A program made the translations under genes and the position numbers. The notes under the pieces are model-generated. The model searched no databases. It was not told where the DNA came from and was given only the letters and a program-made list of their open reading frames with translations. Source: Microvirga calopogonii (lineage in GTDB: Bacteria; Pseudomonadota; Alphaproteobacteria; Rhizobiales; Beijerinckiaceae). Taken from it: a DNA stretch of 64,000 nt. Position 1 is the first letter of the stretch. The number at the start of each line of letters is the position of its first letter. The stretch is taken from the NCBI RefSeq assembly GCF_003347665.1, contig NZ_QDGA01000004.1, forward strand, positions 124,001 through 188,000, read 5' to 3'. Shown here piece by piece: positions 51,914 through 60,618 of the stretch.

Positions 51914-52375
51914 TCACTTTGCGAAGGATACGGCGTCGACCTTGGAGGCCGTCTCGATGGCGGACAGGCAATCCTCCCGCGAGGCTGCCGCTCCTTCGCA
52001 TGTCAGGACGTCGTTGAGGAGGACGCGTCCGACGCGCGGGCAGGACAGGCCCGGAAAGTCGAACAGCTTGATCAGCGTCTTGCGGCGCGGCACCGGGCCG
52101 ACTTCCACGGCGAGCCGCTTGGCCGCCACGCCGTCGGTGTCGAGCGCGAACAGATCGAGCTTCAGGGACTTCCAGCTCTCGCCCTTCTGGTTGTCGATGA
52201 GGAAATAGATTCTGCAGTTTTCGCCCGCGGCCTCGACCCTGTTCAACTCGATGCGCAGGGGAGTCGAAGGATCGTCCTGGGCGAGAGCCGTTCCACTGAA
52301 AGGCAGGAGCAGGGCCAGGCAGGCGAAGATGCTGCCAGACGCATAGCCAGGCTCATTCCAGGTGCTCATGCCCAT
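51914..52375 (-). CDS. Hypothetical secreted protein upstream of exbBD-tonB
   Basis: A 153-residue protein that I do not recognise. The N-terminus SGSIFACLALLLPFSGTALA is a signal peptide cleaved near ALA-QD. The mature part (LRIELNRVEAAGENCRIYFL, KSLKLDLFALDTDGVAAKRL) is beta-rich, with five cysteines that could form disulfides, and ends SAIETASKVDAVSFAK. It is 10 bp upstream of exbB on the same strand, which suggests a periplasmic accessory of the TonB system. The function is unknown. Confidence 0.7.
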   Translation of the reverse strand: MGMSTWNEPGYASGSIFACLALLLPFSGTALAQDDPSTPLRIELNRVEAAGENCRIYFLIDNQKGESWKSLKLDLFALDTDGVAAKRLAVEVGPVPRRKTLIKLFDFPGLSCPRVGRVLLNDVLTCEGAAASREDCLSAIETASKVDAVSFAK

Positions 52376-52644
52376 GACCCGTTCTCCTTCACAAGTTGCC
52401 GATGAAGTATCTGAAAGAACGCAAGCTGATCAAGGGCTTAGGAGAAAATCAGAGGCGTTCTAAAAGACCCGCTACGGCGTTGAGAACGGGGTGGAATTCG
52501 CTTCCTTAAAAGAGCTTCAAAGTAATTTTTCCAGGTTCCATCGCGACTTTGCCGGTTGAAAGGCCGCGAGCCTCGAACGGCTTTCACGAAAATACCATTT
52601 TGCGTGAGGAAGAGGGGACGAGCCAACGACCCGGGAGATTCCGC

Positions 52645-52746
52645 TTGAGCTACGACGGTCACGACAAGCCTTATCCGACTTGGTACCCTTACGCATTCGT
52701 CGGTGCGTTGGCAGCGCTTGGAGCGATCTTCTACGTGTATGGCTGA
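52645..52746 (+). CDS. Possible 33-residue single-pass membrane protein
   Basis: TTG start at 52645 with GGGAG (52633-52637) seven bases upstream. The peptide has a polar N-terminus SYDGHDKPYPTW and one hydrophobic segment YAFVGALAALGAIFYVYG. A longer in-frame reading exists upstream (from 52549) with no support. It is isolated on the plus strand between minus-strand operons. The hydrophobic pattern looks real, but homologues were not checked. Confidence 0.35.
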   Translation: MSYDGHDKPYPTWYPYAFVGALAALGAIFYVYG

Positions 52747-52923
52747 GAGCGGCGGCGATCAATGCTGCGGCCTGCATCCCAAAGCGAGCGAGGCGGTACA
52801 TCCGCGCCCCGGTCGCTTTTGGGAGAGAGCCTTTCCGCCTGGCGGATCGGCACGGGAACTATCGCTGCGTTATGGTTAACAATCCGTTAACGAGTGGACT
52901 TGAATGGCATGATGCCGGCACGA

Positions 52924-54441
52924 TCACATGGTCGCGCCGACCTGCCAGGGGACGAATTCGAGGTCGCCGTAGCCGAGTTCTTCCGACTTCGTGTGCTCGC
53001 CCGACGCGACGCGCAGGAGGATCTCGAAAATCTCCCGGCCCTTGTCTTCGAGAGAGACGCCGTCGAGGATGTCGCCGCAATTGATGTCCATGTCGTCGAG
53101 CATACGCCGGTAGATGTCGGAATTCGTCGCGAGCTTCAGGGACGGCACGGGCTTGCAGCCGAAGGCCGATCCGCGCCCGGTGGTGAAGGCGATCAGGTTC
53201 GCGCCGCCGGCCACCTGACCGGTCGCCGCGACGGGATCGTAGCCCGGCGTATCCATGTAGACGAAGCCGCGATCCTTCACCGGTTCGGCATATTCGTAGA
53301 CGGCGCGGAGCGTGGAGCGTCCACCCTTGGCCGCAGCGCCCAATGACTTTTCGAGGATCGTCGTCAATCCGCCCGCCTTGTTGCCGGGCGACGGATTGTT
53401 GTTCATCTCGCCGCCGTTGCGGGCTGTGTAATCCTCCCACCAGTGGATCCGCGAGATGAGCTTCTCGCCGATCTCCCGCGTGGCGGCACGCCGGGTGAGC
53501 AGGTGCTCCGCACCGTAGATTTCGGGCGTCTCGGACAGGATCGACGTTCCGCCGTGGCGCACCAGCAGATCGGACGCGACGCCGAGGGCGGGATTGGCCG
53601 TGAGGGCCGAATAGCCGTCGGAGCCGCCGCACTGGAGAGCGAGCACCAGTTCCGATGCGGGACGCGTCTCGCGCTGCGCCCTGGCGACGATGGGGAGCAT
53701 GTCCTTCACCGCTTCGACGATGGCCTGCACGGTCCGTCGCGTGCCGCCCGTCTCCTGAATGGTGAGGGTGCGGAACGTCTCGCTCTCGGTCAGGCCGTAT
53801 TCCTGCTTCATGCGGCCGATCTGAAACACCTCGCAGCCGAGCCCGACCATGATCACCCCGGCGAAGTTCGGATGGCTGGCATAGCCCCATTGCGTGCGGC
53901 GCAGGATGTCGAAGCCCTCGCCATAGGCCGCATGCCCGCAGCCGGTGCCGTGGACGATGGCTACGACGCCGTCGATGCCCGGATAGTCGCGTAAGATCCC
54001 CGAACGCTCCACCTCCGCGGCCGCGAAACGCGCGACGGAAGCCGAGCAATTCACCGAGGTGAGGATCCCGATATAGTTGCGGGTGCCCGTCTTGCCCGAG
54101 GCGCGGCGATAGCCCTGGAAGGTGGCGCGCAGGTCGGGCGCAAGAAGATCGTCCTCTCGCGCCTCGACGCCGAACGCATAATCGCGCTCGAAATCGTGCA
54201 GGCCGACATTGTGCTCGTGCACCCATTCGCCCGGCGCGATGTGGGTCTTGGCGAAGCCGATGATCTGCCCGAACTTCCGGATCGGCTCACCCTCGCGGAT
54301 CGCTTCCGCGGCCATCTTGTGACCTTTCAGGATGCGCTCGCGGGCCGTCAGGCCCGCCGCGCCGGCGCCCTGGTTCACGAGGTCGATGGCGATGACCACG
54401 TTGTCGTCGGGAGAGAGGCGGATGGTGCGGGGCGTGCTCAT
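52924..54441 (-). CDS. UxaA-family sugar-acid dehydratase (altronate/galactarate type)
   Basis: A 505-residue protein: N-terminal SAF domain (about 1-105) with KTHIAPGEWVHEHNVGLHDF, then the catalytic UxaA/GarD region with GKTGTRNYIGILTSVNCSAS, GTGCGHAAYGEGFDILRRTQ, ALQCGGSDGYSALTANPALG and WWEDYTARNGGEMNNNPSPG. It dehydrates an aldonic or aldaric acid to a 2-keto-3-deoxy sugar acid using Fe2+ or Mn2+. It lies 43 bp after the TRAP permease gene, so the TRAP system probably imports its substrate. Confidence 0.9.
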   Translation of the reverse strand: MSTPRTIRLSPDDNVVIAIDLVNQGAGAAGLTARERILKGHKMAAEAIREGEPIRKFGQIIGFAKTHIAPGEWVHEHNVGLHDFERDYAFGVEAREDDLLAPDLRATFQGYRRASGKTGTRNYIGILTSVNCSASVARFAAAEVERSGILRDYPGIDGVVAIVHGTGCGHAAYGEGFDILRRTQWGYASHPNFAGVIMVGLGCEVFQIGRMKQEYGLTESETFRTLTIQETGGTRRTVQAIVEAVKDMLPIVARAQRETRPASELVLALQCGGSDGYSALTANPALGVASDLLVRHGGTSILSETPEIYGAEHLLTRRAATREIGEKLISRIHWWEDYTARNGGEMNNNPSPGNKAGGLTTILEKSLGAAAKGGRSTLRAVYEYAEPVKDRGFVYMDTPGYDPVAATGQVAGGANLIAFTTGRGSAFGCKPVPSLKLATNSDIYRRMLDDMDINCGDILDGVSLEDKGREIFEILLRVASGEHTKSEELGYGDLEFVPWQVGATM

Positions 54442-54484
54442 GAATATCTCGTAAGTCGGTCATTTCCGGTTGTCGGGCGGCCCG

Positions 54485-55891
54485 TCACCGCCCCAATCCC
54501 ATCTTCTGCGGGAGCCAGAGAGTCAGTTCCGGAATATAGGTGATCGCGATCAGCGCCAGCATCAAGGGGACGAGCCAGGGAAGGATCGCCACAGTCGTGC
54601 GCTCGACGGACAGCTTGGACACCCTCGCCAGGACGAAGAGGACCATGCCAAGGGGCGGGTGAAGCAGTCCGATCATCAGGTTGAGCGTCATGATCAGCCC
54701 GAAATGGATCGGGTCGATACCAAGCTTGAGCACGATCGGCAGCAGGATAGGCACCAGGATGGTGATGGCCGCGATGGTGTCGATGAAGCAGCCGACGAAC
54801 AGGATCAGGATATTGGCGAGAAGCAGGAACACCCACTTGTTCTGCGTGAATCCGAGGATCGCGTCCGAGAGGATCTGGGCCGCCTGGCTGACCGTCAGGA
54901 GCCATGCGAAGATCGACGCTGCGGTCACGATGAAGAGAACCGACGCCGTCGTCTCGATGGTGTCGAAGGTCGCCTTGGCGAGGCTCTTGAACGTCATGGA
55001 GCGGTAGCGGACGAGGCCGAGGAACAGGGACCAGAGGACCGCCGCGACCGCCGCCTCGGTGGGCGTGAAGAGGCCCAGGGTCATGCCGCCGATCAGGATG
55101 ACCGGCGCCATCAGGGCCATCACGGCCGAGAAGTCGAAGTACCAGTCGAGAACGAGAAGCACGGCCAGCGCGATGCCGATGGCGACATTGGTGGACAGAC
55201 CCGCCTGAATCATCAGCCAGACGGCCACCGGGAACATCAGGACGATGACGACCTCGATGCTGGCATTGCCAAGCTGGCGCCACGAGAAGGGCGTGTCCGA
55301 ACCCCAGCGGTTCTTGTAGGCGAAATACGCCACCGTCGCCATCATCAGCAGCGTCATGACGATACCGGGGATCAGGCCGCCCAGGAAGAGAGCCCCGATG
55401 GAGACGTTCGCCATCATCCCGTAGATCACGAAGGGCAGAGAGGGCGGAATGATCGGGCCGAGGGTCGCGGAGGCGGCCGTCACGCCAACCGAGAATTCGG
55501 TCGAGTAGCCATGGTCCTTCATGGCCTTGATCTCGATCGTCCCAAGTCCCGCCGCATCGGCGATGGCCGTGCCCGACATGCCCGAGAAGATCACCGAGCC
55601 GATGATGTTCACTTGGCCGAGGCCGCCCTTCATCCAGCCGACCAGCGCGACGGCAAAGGAGTAGATGCGGCCGGTGACGCCGGCGATGTTCATGAGATTG
55701 CCGGCGAGAATGAAGAAGGGCACGGCAAGAAGCGGGAAGCTCTCGACGCCGGCGATCATGCGTTGCGCGACGATGACGTCGGGCACCGTCCCGCTGGCCA
55801 GGATGTAGAGCAGGGACGCGGTGGCCATCGAGATGGCCACCGGCAGCCCGAGGATCATCAGAATAAGGAAGGAGCCGATCAGGATGAGCAT
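54485..55891 (-). CDS. TRAP transporter large permease DctM type
   Basis: A 468-residue permease with about 12 helices. Family motifs: LVGWMKGGLGQVNIIGSVIF, SGMSGTAIADAAGLGTIEIK, SATLGPIIPPSLPFVIYGMM and LMIGLLHPPLGMVLFVLARV. It starts MLILIGSFLILMILGLPVAI. Its ATG overlaps the DctQ stop by 1 nt. DctM-type subunits drive sodium-coupled uptake of acids. Confidence 0.93.
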   Translation of the reverse strand: MLILIGSFLILMILGLPVAISMATASLLYILASGTVPDVIVAQRMIAGVESFPLLAVPFFILAGNLMNIAGVTGRIYSFAVALVGWMKGGLGQVNIIGSVIFSGMSGTAIADAAGLGTIEIKAMKDHGYSTEFSVGVTAASATLGPIIPPSLPFVIYGMMANVSIGALFLGGLIPGIVMTLLMMATVAYFAYKNRWGSDTPFSWRQLGNASIEVVIVLMFPVAVWLMIQAGLSTNVAIGIALAVLLVLDWYFDFSAVMALMAPVILIGGMTLGLFTPTEAAVAAVLWSLFLGLVRYRSMTFKSLAKATFDTIETTASVLFIVTAASIFAWLLTVSQAAQILSDAILGFTQNKWVFLLLANILILFVGCFIDTIAAITILVPILLPIVLKLGIDPIHFGLIMTLNLMIGLLHPPLGMVLFVLARVSKLSVERTTVAILPWLVPLMLALIAITYIPELTLWLPQKMGLGR

Positions 55892-56475
55892 CAGGTTTCC
55901 GCCACTACAGGTGCATCGAATGCTTCGGGCCGCTCGAGAACGGAATAGCCGCGGCGCCAGTTGGCGACGGCAACCTGGATCGAGCGGAAGCTCATGAGGA
56001 CAAAGCCGATGAAGGCGAAGGCATAGGTGATGTTCTTCGGCAGGGCGATGGTCGTCATCTGCTCGTCGCCGACGATGCTCATGAAGCGCCAGATAAGGAA
56101 GGCTCCATAGACGAAGAAGGAGACCCGGACGATATCGATCACCGTTGCCAGCACGCGGGCCAGACCGGCAGAAAGATAGCGGTAGAGGAAGTCGACCTGG
56201 ATGTGACGGTTCATGCGCACGCACATGGCCGATCCGACGAAGACCAGGGCCACATTGAGATTGGTTGCGATCTCCTCCGTCCAGGCAAAGGAGTCGTTCA
56301 GCACGTAGCGTGTGAAGAATTGAACGAAGACGGCGAGCGCCATCGCCCAGAACAGGGCCAGGGACAGCCAATCCTCGAAGGCATAGCCCGAAAGATCGAC
56401 AGGCGCGTGCTCGCTCTCGTCGAAGGTCTGCGCCAATGCCTCGGCGCTGACCTGGGTGTGGACCTCAGTCTGCAT
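55891..56475 (-). CDS. TRAP transporter small permease DctQ type
   Basis: The family's small membrane subunit with four helices: WLSLALFWAMALAVFVQFFT, FAWTEEIATNLNVALVFVGS, VIDIVRVSFFVYGAFLIWRF, and AFAFIGFVLMSFRSIQVAVA. The start at 56475 (MQTEVHTQ) is preferred; 56502 gives a longer form (MRKSEARR). It lies between the binding-protein gene (100 bp upstream) and the large permease (overlapping). Confidence 0.9.
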   Translation of the reverse strand: MQTEVHTQVSAEALAQTFDESEHAPVDLSGYAFEDWLSLALFWAMALAVFVQFFTRYVLNDSFAWTEEIATNLNVALVFVGSAMCVRMNRHIQVDFLYRYLSAGLARVLATVIDIVRVSFFVYGAFLIWRFMSIVGDEQMTTIALPKNITYAFAFIGFVLMSFRSIQVAVANWRRGYSVLERPEAFDAPVVAET

Positions 56476-56574
56476 GTTTCGTCGAGCCTCGCTCTTACGC
56501 ACCTGGACCGATCCCGCCGCGGCGGGATCGATGGAAGGAAATGCCGGGCCGCCCGGAGCGGCCCGGCAGACGGA

Positions 56575-57570
56575 TCAGAGGCCCTCCGACTTCAGCGCCT
56601 GGATCTTGTCGTAATCGGCCTTCCGATAGCCCAGGGATTCCAGGGTGACGTTCTTCATCACCGCATCCTTGAACTCGTCCTTGTTGACCTCCGTGATCGT
56701 CAGGCCCTTCTGCTTGAAGGTCTCGATCAGCTCCTTCTCCTTCGCCTGGATCTCTTTCGAGGCGCGGACGGCGGCTTCCTGAGCGACGTCGCTGAAGATT
56801 TTCTTGTCCTCGTCCGAGAGCTTGGCCCAGAGCTGCTTGGAGATGATCGTCGCCAGGTGATCGACGATGTGGCCGGTAAGCACAATGTGCTTCTGCACTT
56901 CGTAGAACTTCTTGGCTTCGATAGTCGTCAGCGGGTTTTCCTGCGCGTCGACGGTGCCGTTCTGAAGCGCCAGATAGACCTCCGCGAAAGCAATCGGCGA
57001 GGTGTTCGCGCCGCAGGAGCGCGGCATGGCCAGATAGGCCGGTGCGTCGGGCACGCGGATCTTGAGGCCCTTCATCTCGGCGCAGGTCTTGAACGGCTTG
57101 TTCGTGGAGCTGTGGCGCACGCCGTAATAGGTGAGGGCGACCATGTGGTTCCCTGTCTTGTCGGCATAACCGGCGGCGAGCTCCTTGAAGACGTCGCTCT
57201 TCGCGAAGGCGAGCAGATGGCCGGAATCGCGGAAGACATAGGGATAGTAGCCGATGCCGATGGGCGGATAGCTGCGGGCGGCGAAGCTCGGGCCCGAGAT
57301 GATCATGTCGACCGTGCCGAGCGACAGGCCCTGGTTGATGTCGCTCTCCTTGCCGAGCTGGGAGGCGGGATAGACGTCGATCTGGTAGCGGTTGTTGGTG
57401 CGCTTGGCGATTTCCTGAGCGGCCCACACGGACTGGGTATGGAAGGGCTCGGATGTCTCGTAGACGTGGGCCCATTTCAGCTTCGTCTGGGCGCTGGCCG
57501 GCAGGGCGGGCAGCATGGCGGCTGCGGCCGCGACGAGGCTCAAAGCTAGGCGGCGGGTCGGAAATGGCAT
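56575..57570 (-). CDS. TRAP transporter solute-binding protein DctP type
   Basis: A 331-residue periplasmic protein. The signal peptide LALSLVAAAAAMLPALPASA is followed by QTKLKWAHVYETSEPFHTQS. Seen: RIDVYPAS-like NRYQIDVYPASQLGKESDIN, and the conserved ligand-arginine region CAEMKGLKIRVPDAPAYLAM. The family binds sugar acids or C4 acids; the next-door UxaA dehydratase favours a hexonate or hexuronate. It is the first gene of the TRAP-dehydratase operon, divergent from the gntR-type gene. Confidence 0.92.
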   Translation of the reverse strand: MPFPTRRLALSLVAAAAAMLPALPASAQTKLKWAHVYETSEPFHTQSVWAAQEIAKRTNNRYQIDVYPASQLGKESDINQGLSLGTVDMIISGPSFAARSYPPIGIGYYPYVFRDSGHLLAFAKSDVFKELAAGYADKTGNHMVALTYYGVRHSSTNKPFKTCAEMKGLKIRVPDAPAYLAMPRSCGANTSPIAFAEVYLALQNGTVDAQENPLTTIEAKKFYEVQKHIVLTGHIVDHLATIISKQLWAKLSDEDKKIFSDVAQEAAVRASKEIQAKEKELIETFKQKGLTITEVNKDEFKDAVMKNVTLESLGYRKADYDKIQALKSEGL

Positions 57571-57678
57571 AGGCGTTCCTCTAAGATGCCGGCTCTGCGG
57601 CCGGTTGACGATTGGTCACGAGCGGTTCCGCTCGTGCATGGCACCCGACAAGCTGATGGCGTGCGCCCATCGGTTCGG

Positions 57679-57690
57679 CTAACATGTTAG
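57679..57690. promoter_or_regulatory. Palindromic operator for the FCD-GntR regulator
   Basis: CTAACATGTTAG, a perfect 12-bp palindrome between the divergent TRAP operon and the regulator, ending 4 bp before the regulator ATG at 57695. The close fit leaves no room for a normal Shine-Dalgarno, so either the mRNA is leaderless or translation starts later. Confidence 0.65.
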
Positions 57691-57694
57691 GCAA

Positions 57695-58411
57695 ATGGAC
57701 GCGCTCGACAAGAGAAAAAGATACGATTTCCTCGTTCCCCTGCAGCGGGGGGCGCGGGGGCACACGACCGAGAAGGTGGAGACGTCCATCCGGGACGCCA
57801 TCGTGGCTCTCGAATTCGCCCCAGGGGAATTCATCGACAAGGGGGCCGTCTGTGCGGCGCTCGGGGTTTCCCGGTTTCCGGTTTCCGAAGCCCTCACGCG
57901 TCTGGCTGCCGAGGGGCTCGTCGAGATCCTGCCCCAGCGCGGATCCCGCGCGGCGCGCATCCGCTTGTCGGAAATCAGGGAATCGATGCTGATTCGGCAG
58001 GCTCTGGAAGGCATGGTGGCGGAAGCGGCCGCCAAGGGGCTGCCCTCGACATCCGTTGAGGCGCTTCGCTACAACCTGGAAGCCCAGCAGGGGGCGGTCT
58101 CGCGCGGGGATCGCCCTGGTTTCCACGCCTTGGACCTGGAATTCCACATGATTCTCGTCGAGGGGCTGGAGATGCCCCGCGTCGCCGCCGTGATCGACGC
58201 CTCGCGGGCCAATATCGACCGGGTGCGCCGTCTTCTCTCCTCGCCACGGCGGCATGCGGTGACCCTCGCCGAGCACTGGGAGATCTTCCACGCTCTCGAG
58301 GCGCGCGACGCCTCGGCGGCCCGCCGGGCCATGGAGGCTCACCTGGAAGCGGTCGTCGACGAGCTGGAGCGCTTCTCCATCGAGCACGCCGAGGTTTTCG
58401 TGCAGGCTTGA
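57695..58411 (+). CDS. GntR-family regulator with FCD ligand domain
   Basis: A 238-residue regulator. The winged helix (about 25-90) is DKGAVCAALGVSRFPVSEAL with GLVEILPQRGSRAARI. The FCD domain (about 100-225) has the metal-ligand pattern in FHALDLEFHMILVEGLEMPR (D and H) and ARRAMEAHLEAVVDEL. It probably represses the divergent TRAP-dehydratase operon until a sugar acid binds. A perfect palindrome abuts its start. Confidence 0.9.
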   Translation: MDALDKRKRYDFLVPLQRGARGHTTEKVETSIRDAIVALEFAPGEFIDKGAVCAALGVSRFPVSEALTRLAAEGLVEILPQRGSRAARIRLSEIRESMLIRQALEGMVAEAAAKGLPSTSVEALRYNLEAQQGAVSRGDRPGFHALDLEFHMILVEGLEMPRVAAVIDASRANIDRVRRLLSSPRRHAVTLAEHWEIFHALEARDASAARRAMEAHLEAVVDELERFSIEHAEVFVQA

Positions 58412-58655
58412 GCGGGAGGGGTGGTGAGGCGCCTCACGAAGTACCGCCGACGCGCGCTTCGTCCATGGCCGGAAGCGACTTCACCGGTGCCGCCGCGCAG
58501 TATATACATGGCGGCAGGCGACGGGGCGTGTTTGAGCATCTGACCTGAAAGTGACTTGCACTTCTGGGATCCCATCCGATGCTCACTCTTTGGCTGGCGC
58601 ATCGTTCGGCGTGGCCCTGCGGGTCCGCCCGACGCGCATATGGCAGGAGGTTTCG

Positions 58656-59318
58656 ATGACACTCCAGATTGGCGATGTCGCGCCGGATTTCGAAGCCGAG
58701 ACAACGGAAGGTCGCATCCGCTTTCACGACTGGCTCGGCGATTCATGGTGCGTGCTCTTTTCCCATCCCAAGGACTTCACCCCGGTCTGCACGACCGAGC
58801 TGGGATACATGGCCAGGATCAAGCCCGAGTTCGACCGCCGCAACGTGAAGATCATCGGGCTCAGCGTCGATCCCGTCGACAATCATGCCCGGTGGGCCGA
58901 GGACATCCGGGAGACTCAAGGATCCGCACCCAACTTTCCGATGATCGGCGATTCCGATCTCTCGATCTCCAAACTTTATGGGATGCTTCCCGCCAGCACG
59001 GGCGGCACGTCGGAAGGCAGGACGCCAGCGGACAATCAGACCGTCCGCAACGTGTTCGTCGTGGGGCCCGACAAGAAGATCAAGCTCGTGCTCGTTTATC
59101 CCATGACGACGGGGCGCAATTTCGACGAAGTGCTTCGGGTCATCGATTCGCTGCAGCTCACGGCGAAGCACCGGGTCGCGACACCCGCGAACTGGAAGCA
59201 GGGCGAGGACGTCATCATTGCGGGCTCCGTGCCGGACGAGGAGGCCAGGAAGATCTACCCGCAAGGCTGGAAGGCGCCGAAGCCCTATATCCGGATCGTG
59301 CCGCAGCCCGATGCCTGA
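58656..59318 (+). CDS. 1-Cys peroxiredoxin (Prx6/AhpC type)
   Basis: A 220-residue thiol peroxidase. The catalytic cysteine is in SHPKDFTPVCTTELGYMARI. The long C-terminal domain (LQLTAKHRVATPANWKQGED; KAPKPYIRIVPQPDA) marks the Prx6 subgroup, which lacks a resolving cysteine. The start at 58656 follows GCAGGAGG. It removes peroxides or persulfides and is followed 58 bp later by a second Blh-like persulfide dioxygenase. Confidence 0.93.
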   Translation: MTLQIGDVAPDFEAETTEGRIRFHDWLGDSWCVLFSHPKDFTPVCTTELGYMARIKPEFDRRNVKIIGLSVDPVDNHARWAEDIRETQGSAPNFPMIGDSDLSISKLYGMLPASTGGTSEGRTPADNQTVRNVFVVGPDKKIKLVLVYPMTTGRNFDEVLRVIDSLQLTAKHRVATPANWKQGEDVIIAGSVPDEEARKIYPQGWKAPKPYIRIVPQPDA

Positions 59319-59376
59319 GGCCTCGGCACGAGCGGCATGAACGGTTCGCGCATCCGCGTTCGAAGGAGGAGAAGCC

Positions 59377-60297
59377 ATGAGCACAGCAGCTATCCCTCGA
59401 TCGGCGCCCGACCGTTCAGCCGCGAGACCGCAGGTGGACGCGTTCTTCGACAGGCGCACCTGCAGCGTCCAGTACGTGGTGTCCGATCCCGCGACGCGGC
59501 GCTGCGCCCTCATCGACCCGGTTCTCGATTACGACGAGAAGTCCGGCTCCATCGCGACCGCTTCGGCCGACGCCCTGCTCGCCTGCGTGAAGGAGAAAGC
59601 CCTGACCGTCGAATGGATCCTCGATACGCATCCGCACGCGGACCATCTGTCGGCTGCCGGATATCTCAAGGACCGCACAGGCGCGAAGACGGCCATCGGC
59701 GAGCGCGTGATCGACGTTCAACGGCTCTGGAAGGACATCTACAACCTCGCGGATTTCGAACCGGACGGCTCGCAATGGGACTGCCTGTTCGCCGATGGAG
59801 ATGATTTTCAGCTTGGGGAGTTGGAGGTTCGGGTCATCTTCTCACCGGGTCATACACTCGCATCCATCACCTATGTCGTCGGCGACGCCGCCTTCATCCA
59901 CGACACGCTCTTCATGCCCGATTTCGGCACGGCCCGGTGCGACTTCCCCGGCGGGGATGCGCGGGCCTTGTGGCGCACCATCCAGCGCATCCTCTCCCTG
60001 CCCGACGACACGCGCCTGTTTTCGGGCCACGACTACATGCCGGGCGGACGGGCTCCGGCCTGGGAGAGCTCTGTCGCCGGGCAGAAGGCCCATAACGTCC
60101 ATTTGGCGCAGGCCCGCACCGAGGATGAGTTCGTCGCCCTGCGCCGGGCACGGGACGCCAAGCTGCCGATGCCGAAGCTGATCCTCCACGCCCTGCAGGT
60201 GAACATGGCGGGAGGGCGCCTCCCGGCGCCGGAGAGCAACGGGACGCGCTACCTCAAGATCCCGCTCGATGCGCTGCCCCATGCGGTCTGGGACTGA
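59377..60297 (+). CDS. Second Blh-like persulfide dioxygenase (MBL fold)
   Basis: A 306-residue paralogue of the protein at 37123. The metal motif is DTHPHADHLSAAGYLK, with FSPGHTLASI, HDTLFMPDFGTARCDFPGGD and FSGHDYMPGG. It has a longer N-terminal tail (STAAIPRSAPDRSAARPQVD) and no BigR-type site nearby. Pairing with a peroxiredoxin suggests a role in peroxide or persulfide stress separate from the BigR regulon. Confidence 0.9.
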   Translation: MSTAAIPRSAPDRSAARPQVDAFFDRRTCSVQYVVSDPATRRCALIDPVLDYDEKSGSIATASADALLACVKEKALTVEWILDTHPHADHLSAAGYLKDRTGAKTAIGERVIDVQRLWKDIYNLADFEPDGSQWDCLFADGDDFQLGELEVRVIFSPGHTLASITYVVGDAAFIHDTLFMPDFGTARCDFPGGDARALWRTIQRILSLPDDTRLFSGHDYMPGGRAPAWESSVAGQKAHNVHLAQARTEDEFVALRRARDAKLPMPKLILHALQVNMAGGRLPAPESNGTRYLKIPLDALPHAVWD

Positions 60298-60618
60298 CGG
60301 CGCTCGGATCCGACCTGGACTCCCGGCGAGGAGACAGTCTCGTCCGATTGGAAGCCGCTGATGGATCCATCTCGCACCTGATGTGATATGCGCTGCCAAT
60401 CGCATCCCAACGACCGGACCTTCTGCGTGTCAGGAATCTGACCGTTCCGGCTTGGCTGGGCATGGATCTCGTCTGGAATCTCCTTCCAGACATCTTCCTT
60501 TTCGAGCGGAACTTGCCGATGCCATGATGATTTCGTTTCGCTGAGACCTATAAACAAACAAGTCTCCAGAGCTGACCGGGCATGTCGAGACGCTGCCGCG
60601 GCTTAAGGGAGCAAGATC
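60298..60618. other. Intergenic region, no gene seen
   Basis: The 321 bp between the dioxygenase and the DUF2270 gene carry only shadow frames and no clear repeat. An AT-richer stretch around 60520-60570 may hold the promoter of the downstream gene. Confidence 0.45.

Noticed and set aside
52859..54226. 455-codon frame overlapping the UxaA-family gene in another register
   Set aside because: Arginine-rich shadow; the UxaA motifs are in the other frame.
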